In this document: positions 1 to 8,113 of the stretch, in pieces | Layout: every line of letters begins with the position of its first letter | How positions within the stretch are numbered: position 1 is the first letter of the stretch | Assembly: GCF_020297365.1 (NCBI RefSeq) | Contig: NZ_JAIXIG010000013.1 | Coordinates: 27,678 to 91,677, forward strand | Direction: 5' to 3' | DNA: 64,000 bases | Source: Curtobacterium oceanosedimentum | GTDB taxonomy: Bacteria > Actinomycetota > Actinomycetes > Actinomycetales > Microbacteriaceae | Notes under the pieces: generated by a model | What the model saw: only the letters and a program-made list of their open reading frames with translations | Database searches by the model: none | Told to the model about the DNA's origin: nothing | Program-made: the position numbers and the translations under genes

Positions 1-1136
1 ATGCACATCGTGGTGATGCCGTACTTGACGTCCGGACGCTCGGCGAACTGCGCCGCGAGCTGGTTCATCAGCCGGACGCCGCTGGAGGCCAGCGGGTGCC
101 CGACGGCGATCGCGCCGCCCCAGGCGTTGACGTTCGGGGAGTCCTGGTCGATGCCGTAGTTGTCGAGGAACGCGAGCACCTGGACGGCGAACGCCTCGTT
201 GATCTCGAACAGGCCGATGTCGTCGATCGACAGACCGGCCTTCGACAGGGCCTTGTCGGTGGCGGGGACGGGACCGACGCCCATGACCTCGGGCTCGACG
301 CCGGCGAAGGCGAACGAGACCATGCGCATCTTCGTCGGCAGGCCGTGCTGCTTCGCGCCGTCCTCCGACGCCAGCAGGCTCATGGTGGCGCCGTCGTTCA
401 GGCCCGCGGCGTTGCCGGCGGTGACCCGTCCGTGGGGCCGGAACGGCGTCTTCAACGCGGCCAGGGCCTCCAGGGTGGTGCCCGGACGCGGCGGCTCGTC
501 CGCCGACACGATGTCCCAGCCGTCGCCCTTGTTGACCTCGACCGGGATGACGTCCGGCTGCAGCTTGCCGGCCGCCCAGGCGGCCGCGTAGCGCTGCTGG
601 GACTGCACGGCGAAGGCGTCGGTGCGGTCCTTCGTGATCGCGGGGAAGCGGTCGTGCAGGCGCTCGGCGGTGGCACCCATGACCAGGGCGTCGCTCGAGA
701 CCATGCGCTCCGCGACGAAGCGCGGGTTGGGGTCGGCGTTGAAGCCCATCGGGTGTCGGCCCATGTGCTCGACACCGCCGGCGATCGCGACGTCGGCGGC
801 GCCGAACGCGATCGCGCCCGCGAGCGTCGTGACGCTGGTCATGGCACCGGCGCACATGCGGTCGATCGCGTAGCCCGGCACCGACTTCGGCAGCCCGGCG
901 AGCATCCCGACGGTGCGGCCGAGGGTCAGCCCCTGGTCACCCTGCTGGGTGGTGGCCGCAACGGCGACGTCGTCCACCGCCGCGCCGTCGAGCTGGGCGT
1001 TCCGGTCGAGCAGACCGCGCATCGCGTGCACCGCGAGGTCGTCGGACCGCGTCTTCCAGAACACCCCCTTCTCACCGGCTCGTCCGAACGGTGTCCGCAC
1101 GCCGTCCACGAACACGACGTCTGATGCCTTTGGCAA
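1..1136 (-). CDS. Acetyl-CoA acyltransferase (thiolase), C-terminus cut by window edge
   Basis: Thiolase-superfamily enzyme that cleaves 3-ketoacyl-CoA (or condenses acetyl-CoA) in fatty-acid metabolism. Translation from a TTG at 1136 gives a protein beginning MPKASDVVFVDGVRTPFGR. A CCTCC complement at 1143-1147 places a GGAGG ribosome binding site 6 bases upstream of that start. The nucleophilic cysteine is residue 95 in the motif DRMCAGAMTS. Downstream come the conserved NEAFAVQ and NAWGGAIAVGHPLASSG segments; the latter holds the catalytic histidine. The frame runs off the left edge inside the final Cys-containing motif (TTMCI), so only a few C-terminal residues should be missing. Substrate chain length cannot be told from sequence. 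Confidence 0.9.
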   Translation of the reverse strand, partial: MPKASDVVFVDGVRTPFGRAGEKGVFWKTRSDDLAVHAMRGLLDRNAQLDGAAVDDVAVAATTQQGDQGLTLGRTVGMLAGLPKSVPGYAIDRMCAGAMTSVTTLAGAIAFGAADVAIAGGVEHMGRHPMGFNADPNPRFVAERMVSSDALVMGATAERLHDRFPAITKDRTDAFAVQSQQRYAAAWAAGKLQPDVIPVEVNKGDGWDIVSADEPPRPGTTLEALAALKTPFRPHGRVTAGNAAGLNDGATMSLLASEDGAKQHGLPTKMRMVSFAFAGVEPEVMGVGPVPATDKALSKAGLSIDDIGLFEINEAFAVQVLAFLDNYGIDQDSPNVNAWGGAIAVGHPLASSGVRLMNQLAAQFAERPDVKYGITTMC

Positions 1137-1263
1137 TCCGGGCCTCCAGATCCTCTTCGATCGGGCCGGAACGCTGGTCGCTCCGGCCGGGCCGGGCAGC
1201 GCCCGGCGACCCTCCCGACGCTATGCCCCCAGCCTGGGCGGCCGCATGCCGGTTGGGCAGTTC

Positions 1264-2604
1264 CTACGACGCCGCGTCGTCCGTCGCGGTGGGCCGCTGT
1301 GCAGCAGCGACAAAGGCCGACGCGATGATCGAGGCGAGTTCCTCGACCTGCCACGGGCGGGCGTCGTGCTCGGCGAGGGCGGCCCCCACGAGCTCGGTCG
1401 ACGGCGGCGAGGGCGGGGCCCAGGACACGAGCCGCAGGGTCTCCGGCGTGAGCAGGTTCTCGAGCGGGATGTCGAGCTCCTCGGCACGCTTCGTCACCGC
1501 GGCACGCGCGGCCTTGTAGCGGCGGTCGGCTGCCGGGTTGCGGTCGGCCCAGGCGCGGGGCGGCGGCAGGGTCGCCTCGCCGGCAGCACGCAGCCGGGGC
1601 AGGTCCTCGGTGGTCCGGCCCTCGTCGACGGCGGCCCACCACCGGTCGAGCTCCGAGCGGCTGGCGCGCCCCGTGAACGACTTCAGGGCGCCGAGCGCGG
1701 CACGGGACTCGGGCGCGGCTGCCGCGGCGGCGACGATCGCGGCGTCGGGGATCGTGCGGCCCGGCGCGATGTCGGCCTCGCGTGCGTAGGCGTCGCGGGC
1801 GAGCCAGAGCGACCGGGCGATCGCCAGGGCCCGGGCACCGCGCAGGGCGTGCATGCCGGAAAGCCGACGCCAGGGTTCGGCACGCGGCGGCTTCGGCGCG
1901 CGGTGCAGGACCGCGTCGAACTCCTCCTGCGCGATCCGGGTCTTGCCGGCAGCCTCGAGCTGCTCGGCGAGGGCGTCGCGCAGGTCGGGCAGCAGCTCGA
2001 CGTCGAGCGAGGCGTACACGAGCCACGACTGCGGCAGCGGGCGGGTCGACCAGTCGGCGGCCGAGTGCGCCTTGGCGAGCGTGATGCCGAGCAGCTGCTC
2101 GACGACGGCACCGAGGCCCACGCGGGGGAACCCGGCGATGCGCGCGCCGAGTTCGGTGTCGAAGATGCGCGTCGGGACGAGGCCGACCTCCTGCAGGCAC
2201 GGCAGGTCCTGCGAGGCGGCGTGGAAGAGCCACTCCTGGTCGACGATGGCGGCCTGCAGCTCGGAGAAGTCGCCGATCGGGATCGGGTCGAACAGGAACG
2301 CTCCGGCTCCGCGGCGGAACACCTGGATGAGGTAGGCGCGCTGCGAGTACCGGTAGCCGCTCGCTCGTTCGGCGTCGACGGCGACCGGGCCGTGGCCGGC
2401 GGCGATCGCGGCCACCGCTTCGAGGTACTCCTCGCGCGTGTCGATGACCTTGACGGCCTCGTGCGACGCCTCGAAGGCCGGGCCGGCGGGCGCTGCGGCG
2501 GCCGGGTCGGCAGGCGCGACGGGCGCGGCGGAGCCAGCGGGCGCGGCGGCGGGCGCGGCGGGGCCAGTGGGCGCGGCTGCGGCCGGGTCGTCGGGTTCGG
2601 TCAC
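1264..2604 (-). CDS. rnd: Ribonuclease D (DEDDy 3'-5' exonuclease with HRDC domain)
   Basis: 3'-5' exoribonuclease of tRNA and stable RNA maturation, 446 residues. The exonuclease domain (about residues 50-230) shows the DEDDy set: AVDAERA (D and E), HAASQDLPCL and FDTELGARI (D), and the Y-x3-D element LVYASLDVELL. An HRDC region follows (about 250-330), then an extra C-terminal segment common in actinobacterial RNase D. The N-terminal 40 residues are an Ala/Pro-rich low-complexity tail. The start is a GTG at 2604 whose bases overlap the TGA of the upstream DUF3000 gene (GTGA), indicating translational coupling in a two-gene operon. Confidence 0.92.
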   Translation of the reverse strand: MTEPDDPAAAAPTGPAAPAAAPAGSAAPVAPADPAAAAPAGPAFEASHEAVKVIDTREEYLEAVAAIAAGHGPVAVDAERASGYRYSQRAYLIQVFRRGAGAFLFDPIPIGDFSELQAAIVDQEWLFHAASQDLPCLQEVGLVPTRIFDTELGARIAGFPRVGLGAVVEQLLGITLAKAHSAADWSTRPLPQSWLVYASLDVELLPDLRDALAEQLEAAGKTRIAQEEFDAVLHRAPKPPRAEPWRRLSGMHALRGARALAIARSLWLARDAYAREADIAPGRTIPDAAIVAAAAAAPESRAALGALKSFTGRASRSELDRWWAAVDEGRTTEDLPRLRAAGEATLPPPRAWADRNPAADRRYKAARAAVTKRAEELDIPLENLLTPETLRLVSWAPPSPPSTELVGAALAEHDARPWQVEELASIIASAFVAAAQRPTATDDAAS

Positions 2605-3182
2605 TTGGCGAGCCTCCTCGGGGCCAACAGGGTCACGCCGTCCGATGCGGGAGGCAGACCGGCGAGCATGGCGACGATGTCCTGCCATGCTCGGACGTGC
2701 GCGGTGAGGTCGTCGCCGCGGGGCGTCCACGATGCGCGGAGCTCCAGCTGTGCGCCGTCGCCCTGTGCGGCGAGGTCGCCGTACCCGCGCGAGATGATCT
2801 TGGTGGCCGTGCCCGAGGCGTGGTCGTACGTCGCGCCGTGCGACTCGAGCGCGTCGACGAGCCAGCTCCAGGTCACGTCGGCGACGAACTCGTCGACGCC
2901 GATCTCCGGTTCGAGCGGGGCCTGCGCGAACGAGACGACGCGGAACGCGCCGCCCCAGCCCTCGGGTTCTTCGGGGTCGTACAGGGCGATGAAGCGCCCG
3001 GTGCCCAGGTCCGACTCGACCCCGTGCGCGGTCCCGGACACGTCCGCCGCCAGGGCGATCGAGAACGGTGCGATGCGGGTCGGCGAGGGGATCTCGGTGA
3101 TGGTGGTCTCGGCGCGGCCACTGCCGCCGGACACGAACGCGCGGAGCCGCGCGAAGGCGTCGGGCTCTCGGGTTTCGGACAC
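2601..3182 (-). CDS. DUF3000 domain-containing protein
   Basis: Conserved actinobacterial protein of unknown function, 193 residues, GTG start at 3182. It matches the DUF3000 family by its AETTITEIPSPTRIAPFS region, the DLGTGRFIALYDPEEPEGWGG core, and the WSWLVDALESHGA and RGYGDLA segments. Members of this family usually sit directly upstream of RNase D, as here (4-base overlap), so a link to RNA metabolism is possible but unproven. No signal peptide or membrane segment is visible. It is transcribed divergently from the alpha/beta hydrolase at 3206 with only 23 bases between the starts. Confidence 0.88.
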   Translation of the reverse strand: MSETREPDAFARLRAFVSGGSGRAETTITEIPSPTRIAPFSIALAADVSGTAHGVESDLGTGRFIALYDPEEPEGWGGAFRVVSFAQAPLEPEIGVDEFVADVTWSWLVDALESHGATYDHASGTATKIISRGYGDLAAQGDGAQLELRASWTPRGDDLTAHVRAWQDIVAMLAGLPPASDGVTLLAPRRLAK

Positions 3183-3205
3183 ACATGCAGACTAGGCTCC
3201 GGCCC

Positions 3206-4429
3206 ATGTCCCGATCCGCGCGACCCGCCGAGGACGTCGTCCAGGAGACCGCTCGATCGGCCGGGTTCATCGCGCTCGGCGCCGGTCTTGCCGCCGCCGC
3301 GGTGGGGACGGCCGTCATCGGAGGCTTCGTCGCCGCCGTCGCCCGTGCCGTCGTCACCCCCGACCGCAAGCGGAACGAGCGCGTCCCGATCCACGCCGTC
3401 GACACGGGCAGCAAGACCGTCACGATCGAGCGCACCGCGGACACCGAGCTGCAGGGTCGCTACTCGCTCTGGTTCGGCGGCGGCACCGGCCACATGCGCG
3501 TCGGTGAGGTGCTCGGCACGACCGAGACCACCGTCACGCGCCGCATCATCGCGATCGACGCCGGAGACGCGACGGCCGCCCGCCGCGGTCGCTGGGGCGG
3601 CTGGTTCTACCTGACCCCCGGCGAGCTCGACGTGCCCGTCGAGGACGTCGACATCCCGACCCCGAACGGCCCCGCCCCGGCGTGGGTCGTCCGCGCCGAC
3701 GACCCGGCAGCGCCGTGGGCCGTCCTGGTGCACGGCCGTGGCGTCACCCGCGCCGAGACGATCCGCGCCGTGCCCGTGTTCCGCGCGGCCGGCTACTCGG
3801 TCGTTCTCGCCTCGTGGCGGAACGACGGTGTCGCCCCGCCGAGCGTCGACGGCCGCTACGGTCTCGGCAGCACCGAGTGGGAGGACATCGACTCCGTCCT
3901 CCGCTGGCTCACCGCGCAGGAGGCCCAGAGCGTCGTGCTCATGGGCTGGTCGATGGGCGGTGCGGTCGTGCTGCAGACCCTGCTCCGCTCACGCTTCGCC
4001 GGCCTGGTCGACGGCATCGTGCTCGAGTCCCCGGTGGTCGACTGGCACGCCGTGCTGAAGTCGCAGAGCCAGCTGCTCCGCCTGCCCCGTCCGGTCCGCA
4101 AGGTCGCACAGCGCCTGCTCCGCACGCCCGTGCTGCACCGACTCGCCGGACTGCAGCGGCCCGTCGACCTGCGGGAGCTCGACATGGTCACCCGCGCCGA
4201 CGAGCTCACCGTGCCGATCCTGCTGCTGCACAGCGACGACGACGGGTTCGTGCCGTCCTCGGCCTCGCACGAACTGGCCCGCGCCCGACCCGACCTGGTG
4301 CGGCTCGAGATCCAAACCACGGCCCGGCACACCAAGCTCTGGAACCACGACGCCGACTGGTTCGACGCCCGGATCCTCGCGTGGCTGACCGAGGTGGTCC
4401 AGCGGCGCGGGGCGGCCAGCGCGCGGTAG
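3206..4429 (+). CDS. Alpha/beta hydrolase with N-terminal membrane segment
   Basis: Serine hydrolase of the alpha/beta fold, 407 residues, substrate unknown. A hydrophobic N-terminal helix (about residues 18-42, rich in Ala/Gly/Val) suggests membrane anchoring. The nucleophile elbow is GWSMGG with Ser249. The likely acid lies in LLHSDDDGFVPSS and the histidine in the ARHTKLWN segment near the C-terminus, giving a complete triad. The catalytic half starts near WAVLVHGRGVTRAET. The start at 3206 is preferred over an in-frame ATG at 3185 because a TAGGCT hexamer lies about 8 bases before it, consistent with a leaderless transcript common in this lineage. A strong hairpin follows the stop. Confidence 0.85.
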   Translation: MSRSARPAEDVVQETARSAGFIALGAGLAAAAVGTAVIGGFVAAVARAVVTPDRKRNERVPIHAVDTGSKTVTIERTADTELQGRYSLWFGGGTGHMRVGEVLGTTETTVTRRIIAIDAGDATAARRGRWGGWFYLTPGELDVPVEDVDIPTPNGPAPAWVVRADDPAAPWAVLVHGRGVTRAETIRAVPVFRAAGYSVVLASWRNDGVAPPSVDGRYGLGSTEWEDIDSVLRWLTAQEAQSVVLMGWSMGGAVVLQTLLRSRFAGLVDGIVLESPVVDWHAVLKSQSQLLRLPRPVRKVAQRLLRTPVLHRLAGLQRPVDLRELDMVTRADELTVPILLLHSDDDGFVPSSASHELARARPDLVRLEIQTTARHTKLWNHDADWFDARILAWLTEVVQRRGAASAR

Positions 4430-4446
4430 ACGCGACCGAAGGGCGA

Positions 4447-4484
4447 ACGGGAGGCGCGGTGCCGGCTGGCACCGCGCCTCCCGT
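4447..4484. terminator. Perfect 17-bp hairpin, family A repeat, after the hydrolase gene
   Basis: ACGGGAGGCGCGGTGCC (4447-4463), a GGCT loop, and the exact reverse complement (4468-4484). It starts 18 bases after the hydrolase stop. The ACGGGAGGC arm recurs at 13564, 16170 and in degraded form at 17763. Probable transcription terminator without a U-tract. Confidence 0.8.
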
Positions 4485-4511
4485 CCGTCGTTGCGTCCGT
4501 TCGGTCGCTTG

Positions 4512-4562
4512 GTGAGCAGAAATGGTCGGGTCGCGATCACGCACCCGACCATTCCTGCTCAC
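4512..4562. repeat. Family B hairpin (GTGAGCAG...CTGCTCAC)
   Basis: 20-base arms at 4512-4531 and 4543-4562 pair with one mismatch: GTGAGCAGAAATGGTCGGGT against the reverse complement of ACCCGACCATTCCTGCTCAC. Related copies lie at 41511, 45855 and 47225. It sits back to back with the family A hairpin, between the hydrolase and the toxin-locus tail on the other strand, and may terminate the leftward transcript. Confidence 0.8.
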
Positions 4563-4677
4563 GAAGGGGGTGGTCCGGCCGGAACGTCACGGTCTTCATT
4601 CGCTCGCTCTCACTGATCGCTTCCTGCTCCCTCGTCGGGCGGTTCGCGAGTCTGCCGGAGCTTGCCGACCGAATCGA

Positions 4678-5049
4678 TCACTTCGTCGAAGAGCGCGGAC
4701 GAGCGCTCATCTCGTGGGCGTACGCATCTGCTTCGGTCTTGTAGATCTCGCCCCATGCGATGCTCGGAGGCATGGCACGGACAGGCAGATCGACGTCAGG
4801 GAGACAGATCTGCACGAAGTGCGGGAAAGTGGGGAAGGTCCCGAGGTCCTCGTCTTCGAAGCGACTCCAGAGCAACAGCTCCCCGACACCCAGCGGGTGG
4901 CCGAGCTCCTGACCGTTCAGCGGCGGATCGCAGCTGACCATCAGCGCATGGTGACCGTTCGGGAGCTCGATCGGTCGTTCCACTTCGCACCGGAAGACGG
5001 ACGAGAACCGCTTGCTGTCCATGGACGAGAGGAAGAAGACTTCTTGCAT
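4678..5049 (-). CDS. Hypothetical protein, possible immunity protein, probably frameshifted at its C-terminus
   Basis: 123-residue product with no recognised family. It contains a plausible globular stretch (LPNGHHALMVSCDPPLNG, GVGELLLWSRFEDED, VQICLPDVDLPVRAMPPS). Its ATG at 5049 lies one base past the stop of a toxin-tail-like frame (5051), the order expected of a toxin-immunity pair. The frame ends in SARPRSSTK, which reads poorly. One frame over, the same bases continue as ALFDEVIDSVGKLRQTREPP to a stop at 4610, a helix-like sequence with GC-rich third positions, so a single-base shift near 4690-4706 is suspected. Last gene of the leftward tail of the RHS locus. Confidence 0.5.
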   Translation of the reverse strand: MQEVFFLSSMDSKRFSSVFRCEVERPIELPNGHHALMVSCDPPLNGQELGHPLGVGELLLWSRFEDEDLGTFPTFPHFVQICLPDVDLPVRAMPPSIAWGEIYKTEADAYAHEMSARPRSSTK

Positions 5050-5050
5050 C

Positions 5051-5300
5051 TCAGAACTCCGGGTTGATGCCGCTGACGCGATCGAACTGGATCGTGCCCT
5101 TCTCGATGCCGTTCGGGAGGGGCCGCGCGACGTTCCTTCGAGCAGGAACCGCCCTGATCCCGCGGTGATCGGGCGCGGTCTTCGCTGACGGTAGCCCTGC
5201 GACGTCGCGGGCGGCCAGCGTGCAGCGTCGGCTGCTGTCGCGCGAACTCCTCGAGACGAGTCGCCGGTCGGCGCGGCTGCGCTGGGCTGTGCGTCAGGTC
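5051..5300 (-). pseudogene. Remnant resembling the C-terminal end of a polymorphic toxin
   Basis: No intact gene fits this 250-base stretch. One frame, open from about 5294 but lacking a usable start, ends in RPLPNGIEKGTIQFDRVSGINPEF (stop at 5051), which looks like a genuine protein terminus. A neighbouring frame contains ITAGSGRFLLEGTSRG, as if the coding sequence changes frame around 5115-5140. Its position between candidate immunity genes and directly before a small ORF suggests a displaced, decayed toxin cassette. The family cannot be named. Confidence 0.35.
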
Positions 5301-5305
5301 GGAGG

Positions 5306-6031
5306 TCATCCGGTCTCCTCTGTCGCCTCGGCCTGGGGCGAGAGGCCGCCCACGCTCATGGCGGCGAGGACGTCGGTCCCGCCGGGCGTGAACGCCGTGA
5401 TTCCGACCGAGGTGTCAGCCTGCACGAAGCAGAGCCCCATCTGCTCGTCGCCGAGCGGCACGAGCGCACGGGCGAACCCGTCGAGTCCGCGCACGTCGAA
5501 GCCCTTCTCGGCGGCCATCGTGTACTTCGTCAGGAAGGTCCGTGCTGTCGACAGCGCGCCCTGTTCGAAGATGCGGACCCGTTCGTCGGCCGGACACTGC
5601 GATGCCACCTCGAGCGCCAGTCCCGCCCCCGGAGCGTCTGATGCGCGGAGCCGCGAGCACAGTTCCTGGACAGTGATGTGGACGAGACCGACGGATCGGT
5701 CGATCGCCGTGGCCGCCACGAGCGTTCGGTCCGTCGCGCGCAACACGACCGTCACGAGTTCATCGCCGTGCTCGACCTGGCAGATCAGGACGAGTTCGTC
5801 CCCGAGGGCTTCGAGCGGGTTGATGAACGGTACGAGGGTCGGTTGCTTCTTCGAGTAGGTCCGCCGGATGACCGCTGCGAACGACCGTGCGGACACGTCG
5901 GAGACGAGCACATCGGTGTCCGGACCGACAGCGTGAAGGACCGCGACGACACGGTCCGGCAGCTTCGCGGTCGATTCGTTGGTGACCGTTCGGAGATGGC
6001 GAATCGAGATCTCCGGGGGCGCGCCCATCAC
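5306..6031 (-). CDS. Hypothetical protein in RHS immunity-gene tail
   Basis: Unrecognised 241-residue protein, probably cytosolic (no signal or membrane segments). It has alternating strand-like blocks: DRVVAVLHAVGPDTDVLVSDV, ELVLICQVEHGDELVTVVLRATD, SVGLVHITVQELCSRLRA, and a C-terminal QMGLCFVQADTSVGITAFTPGG. The start is GTG at 6031, overlapping the TGA of the upstream gene (GTGA); an ATG at 6028 is the alternative. Coupling to the DUF6188-like gene suggests they act together, perhaps as immunity or accessory proteins. Codon use is less GC-biased than in the flanking housekeeping genes. Confidence 0.6.
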   Translation of the reverse strand: MMGAPPEISIRHLRTVTNESTAKLPDRVVAVLHAVGPDTDVLVSDVSARSFAAVIRRTYSKKQPTLVPFINPLEALGDELVLICQVEHGDELVTVVLRATDRTLVAATAIDRSVGLVHITVQELCSRLRASDAPGAGLALEVASQCPADERVRIFEQGALSTARTFLTKYTMAAEKGFDVRGLDGFARALVPLGDEQMGLCFVQADTSVGITAFTPGGTDVLAAMSVGGLSPQAEATEETG

Positions 6032-6954
6032 CGTCGGATCTCCGCGGACGACGGGCTGTGCCGGTGCCGGACCTCGCCGTCGGGCAGGGCGTCGATGTCG
6101 ACCCGTGCGCGCCCCGGTTCGCTGTAGTGCCAGGACGGACCTCGGCGGTTCGGCCAGCCCTCGAGCAACGCACCCGAGGCGAACCGGATGGCGATCCGCC
6201 CGCCCGTCACTGCACCGTCCGACACGACCTCGGTGTGCAGCGCGAGGAGGCCGAGCAGGGACGGTTCGTCACCGGGATCGAGGAACGCGTGCTCCCCGTC
6301 AGCGCCGGTCAGCGCGAAGTCGGTCTCGAACCGGAGCGACGCACCGCTCGAGAAACGGATCGTCACGTCTGGTCCGATGCTCATGAGGTCGACGGTGTCG
6401 CCGGCGATGTCCAGCGCGAAGGGTCGACCCGGAACCCGCACCCTCAGAGCTTCTTCCGCACCGGGGCTCGTACTGCCCTCCAGCGGATCGACACGAACCG
6501 GGCGACCCTTCGGCCCAGAGAAGTGCCAGGACTCGAACCCAGCGTCGGGACCGGCGACGAGGGTCACTCCATCAGCGAAGAACAGCGTGAGCGTGTCGCC
6601 CTCGACCGAACGCCGATCGAGTTCTCTGCCGAACAGCTGCAGGATGGGGAGCAGCGAGTCCTTGCGCTCCGGATCGACGACCACGCTGCCCCGTGATCGG
6701 TCCGTGATGGTGAACGCAGATTCGAGCTGCACGCTTGCGCCGTCGGTGAAGCGTAGGTCGAGCCGGAAGTCGACGCCGATGAAGTCGAGGGTGCCCGCTC
6801 CCTCGACGGTCGTCGCGAACTCGCTGGGTTCTGTCGTGTCACGGGTCATGATCATCCACTCGTCCGAAGTCGTGCGCGTTCGTGCCTGGAACAGGAGCCG
6901 ACCCGTCCGGGGGAGTCCATCCGGCATCGCATCTGCGACCTTTCCCTTCTTCAT
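6028..6954 (-). CDS. Tandem DUF6188-like protein, candidate immunity protein
   Basis: 308 residues containing two copies of the module that makes up the 141-residue protein at 7688-8113. Each copy has a D.I/V..DF/VT beta start, a central DSLLPILQLFGREL or PSLLGLLALHTEVV block, and a closing ESWHFSGPKG or PSWHYSEPGR. The shared pattern (LLxLxLHxxxV, then W-H-[FY]-S) supports an internal duplication. DUF6188-type proteins are commonly found beside polymorphic toxins; an immunity role here is inferred from position. The start could instead be the internal ATGs near 6853-6859, since the first 33 residues do not align with the short homologue. Confidence 0.65.
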   Translation of the reverse strand: MKKGKVADAMPDGLPRTGRLLFQARTRTTSDEWMIMTRDTTEPSEFATTVEGAGTLDFIGVDFRLDLRFTDGASVQLESAFTITDRSRGSVVVDPERKDSLLPILQLFGRELDRRSVEGDTLTLFFADGVTLVAGPDAGFESWHFSGPKGRPVRVDPLEGSTSPGAEEALRVRVPGRPFALDIAGDTVDLMSIGPDVTIRFSSGASLRFETDFALTGADGEHAFLDPGDEPSLLGLLALHTEVVSDGAVTGGRIAIRFASGALLEGWPNRRGPSWHYSEPGRARVDIDALPDGEVRHRHSPSSAEIRR

Positions 6955-7097
6955 CCAGATCGATCCGCCAGATCCTCGGCCCGGTCAGTCGGACTCCGCG
7001 GATCGCTCGCGCCTGGCTCTGCAACGTCCGTGATGCCGACGAATCCAGGTGCACGCAGCAGATCCTCACCAGATCACGCAGGCGGGAGGAGAGCGGA

Positions 7098-7607
7098 TCA
7101 CGAGCCGAAGAGCTGGCGTGACGTCGGGGTCGGTCGATAGCGCAATTCTTCGAACGCCGGTAACCAGGGCGCGAGGTCTTCATGTGCACGGACGGCTTGC
7201 TCGAGAACCATCGGTGACCTGATCTTCCGCCGTGGGATCGACTCGGCTTCGTCCTCCGTGGCCGGGCGCTGACGCGAGTCGTGGAAGTCAGTCACCCAGA
7301 CGCCGTTGGTCTCGGCAGCACCGTAGGTGAAAGCAGGAAGGAAACGGTCCGGATCAGACGGTGAGCTGCCGACGATGGTCCACATTCCTGGTCGAACCCG
7401 GGCGTCGAACGTCAAGGTAGCGAAGAGAGGGGCCGCCGTCCGTGCTCTCGCGACTTCTTCAGGCGTCGGAGACGCACTGACCGGACAGTCGAACACGACC
7501 ACGTACAGCGCGCGCGTGGTTTGGTCCACCACGTGCGCAATGTACGCGCGGCCATCGCCGAGGGGGATGGCGAGGAAGTCACCGGGCTTCACATCGTTGG
7601 TCGTCAA
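7098..7607 (-). CDS. Imm26-like immunity protein
   Basis: 169-residue protein from a TTG at 7607, preceded by a GAGAGAGGAA purine tract. The N-terminus VKPGDFLAIPLGDGRAYIAHVV resembles the Imm26 immunity family (GD-x-F-A-I-P-L-x-DGR). The middle region (MWTIVGSSPSDPDRFLPAF) and a charged C-terminus follow. A longer in-frame opening reaches 7802 but its extra residues are Arg/Ser-rich and not protein-like. It lies 80 bases after the short DUF6188 gene on the same strand, so it could ride on the RHS transcript as spare immunity against a different toxin tip. Imm26 assignment is from motif memory. Confidence 0.65.
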   Translation of the reverse strand: MTTNDVKPGDFLAIPLGDGRAYIAHVVDQTTRALYVVVFDCPVSASPTPEEVARARTAAPLFATLTFDARVRPGMWTIVGSSPSDPDRFLPAFTYGAAETNGVWVTDFHDSRQRPATEDEAESIPRRKIRSPMVLEQAVRAHEDLAPWLPAFEELRYRPTPTSRQLFGS

Positions 7608-7687
7608 CCTGTTCCTCTCTCGATGCGATGACACACACGCGGAACGCCGTTGCGGCGATCTCCTCCCGGGGATCGACGAGGGCGAGG

Positions 7688-8113
7688 TCAGCTCGACCCT
7701 GCTTCTCCGGGGTCGCTCTCCACCGGGAGGGAGATGAACAGCTCGCCACCGCCGAGAGCGGTCGCTCTGACCGGCGGCGTCCCTGGACCGGAGTAGTGCC
7801 ACGACTCGTAGTCGTCGTCAGCGTGCGCTCGAAGCGTCGTTCCCGATGCGAACTCGATCCGGAGCGTGCTCCCGTCGATCTGCGCTGCCGAGACGCTCTG
7901 TGTGTGCAGGTGGAGTGCTGGGAGCAGGGAATCCTTGTCCTCCGGATCCACGGACACGGTCACGCCATCGGTACCGGCCACCGTGAACGGGGTCTCGAAC
8001 GAGACCATGCTCCGGTTCGAGAACGCGAGGGTGAGCCTGAAGTCGACCCAGATGAGGTCGACGGTCTCCCCGACGAGTGCGAGGTGGACGTCGTCAGCGG
8101 TCAGTTCGGCCAT
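7688..8113 (-). CDS. DUF6188 family protein, likely cognate immunity to the RHS toxin
   Basis: 141 residues. Its ATG at 8113 lies inside the end of the RHS toxin gene (13-base overlap), the classic arrangement of a toxin and its cognate immunity gene. The sequence has beta-rich blocks (VDLIWVDFRLTLAFSN, MVSFETPFTVAG), a DKDSLLPALHLHTQSV helix, and a closing YESWHYSGPG. The same pattern appears twice in the product of 6028-6954. No signal peptide, so it would act in the cytosol by binding the toxin. Function is inferred from context and the DUF6188 resemblance. Confidence 0.75.
   Translation of the reverse strand: MAELTADDVHLALVGETVDLIWVDFRLTLAFSNRSMVSFETPFTVAGTDGVTVSVDPEDKDSLLPALHLHTQSVSAAQIDGSTLRIEFASGTTLRAHADDDYESWHYSGPGTPPVRATALGGGELFISLPVESDPGEAGSS

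Noticed and set aside
7608..7802. N-terminal extension of the Imm26-like protein to 7802
   Set aside because: The extra 65 residues are Arg/Ser-rich and non-globular, and TTG 7607 has a purine-rich ribosome binding site and starts at the family's conserved N-terminus.
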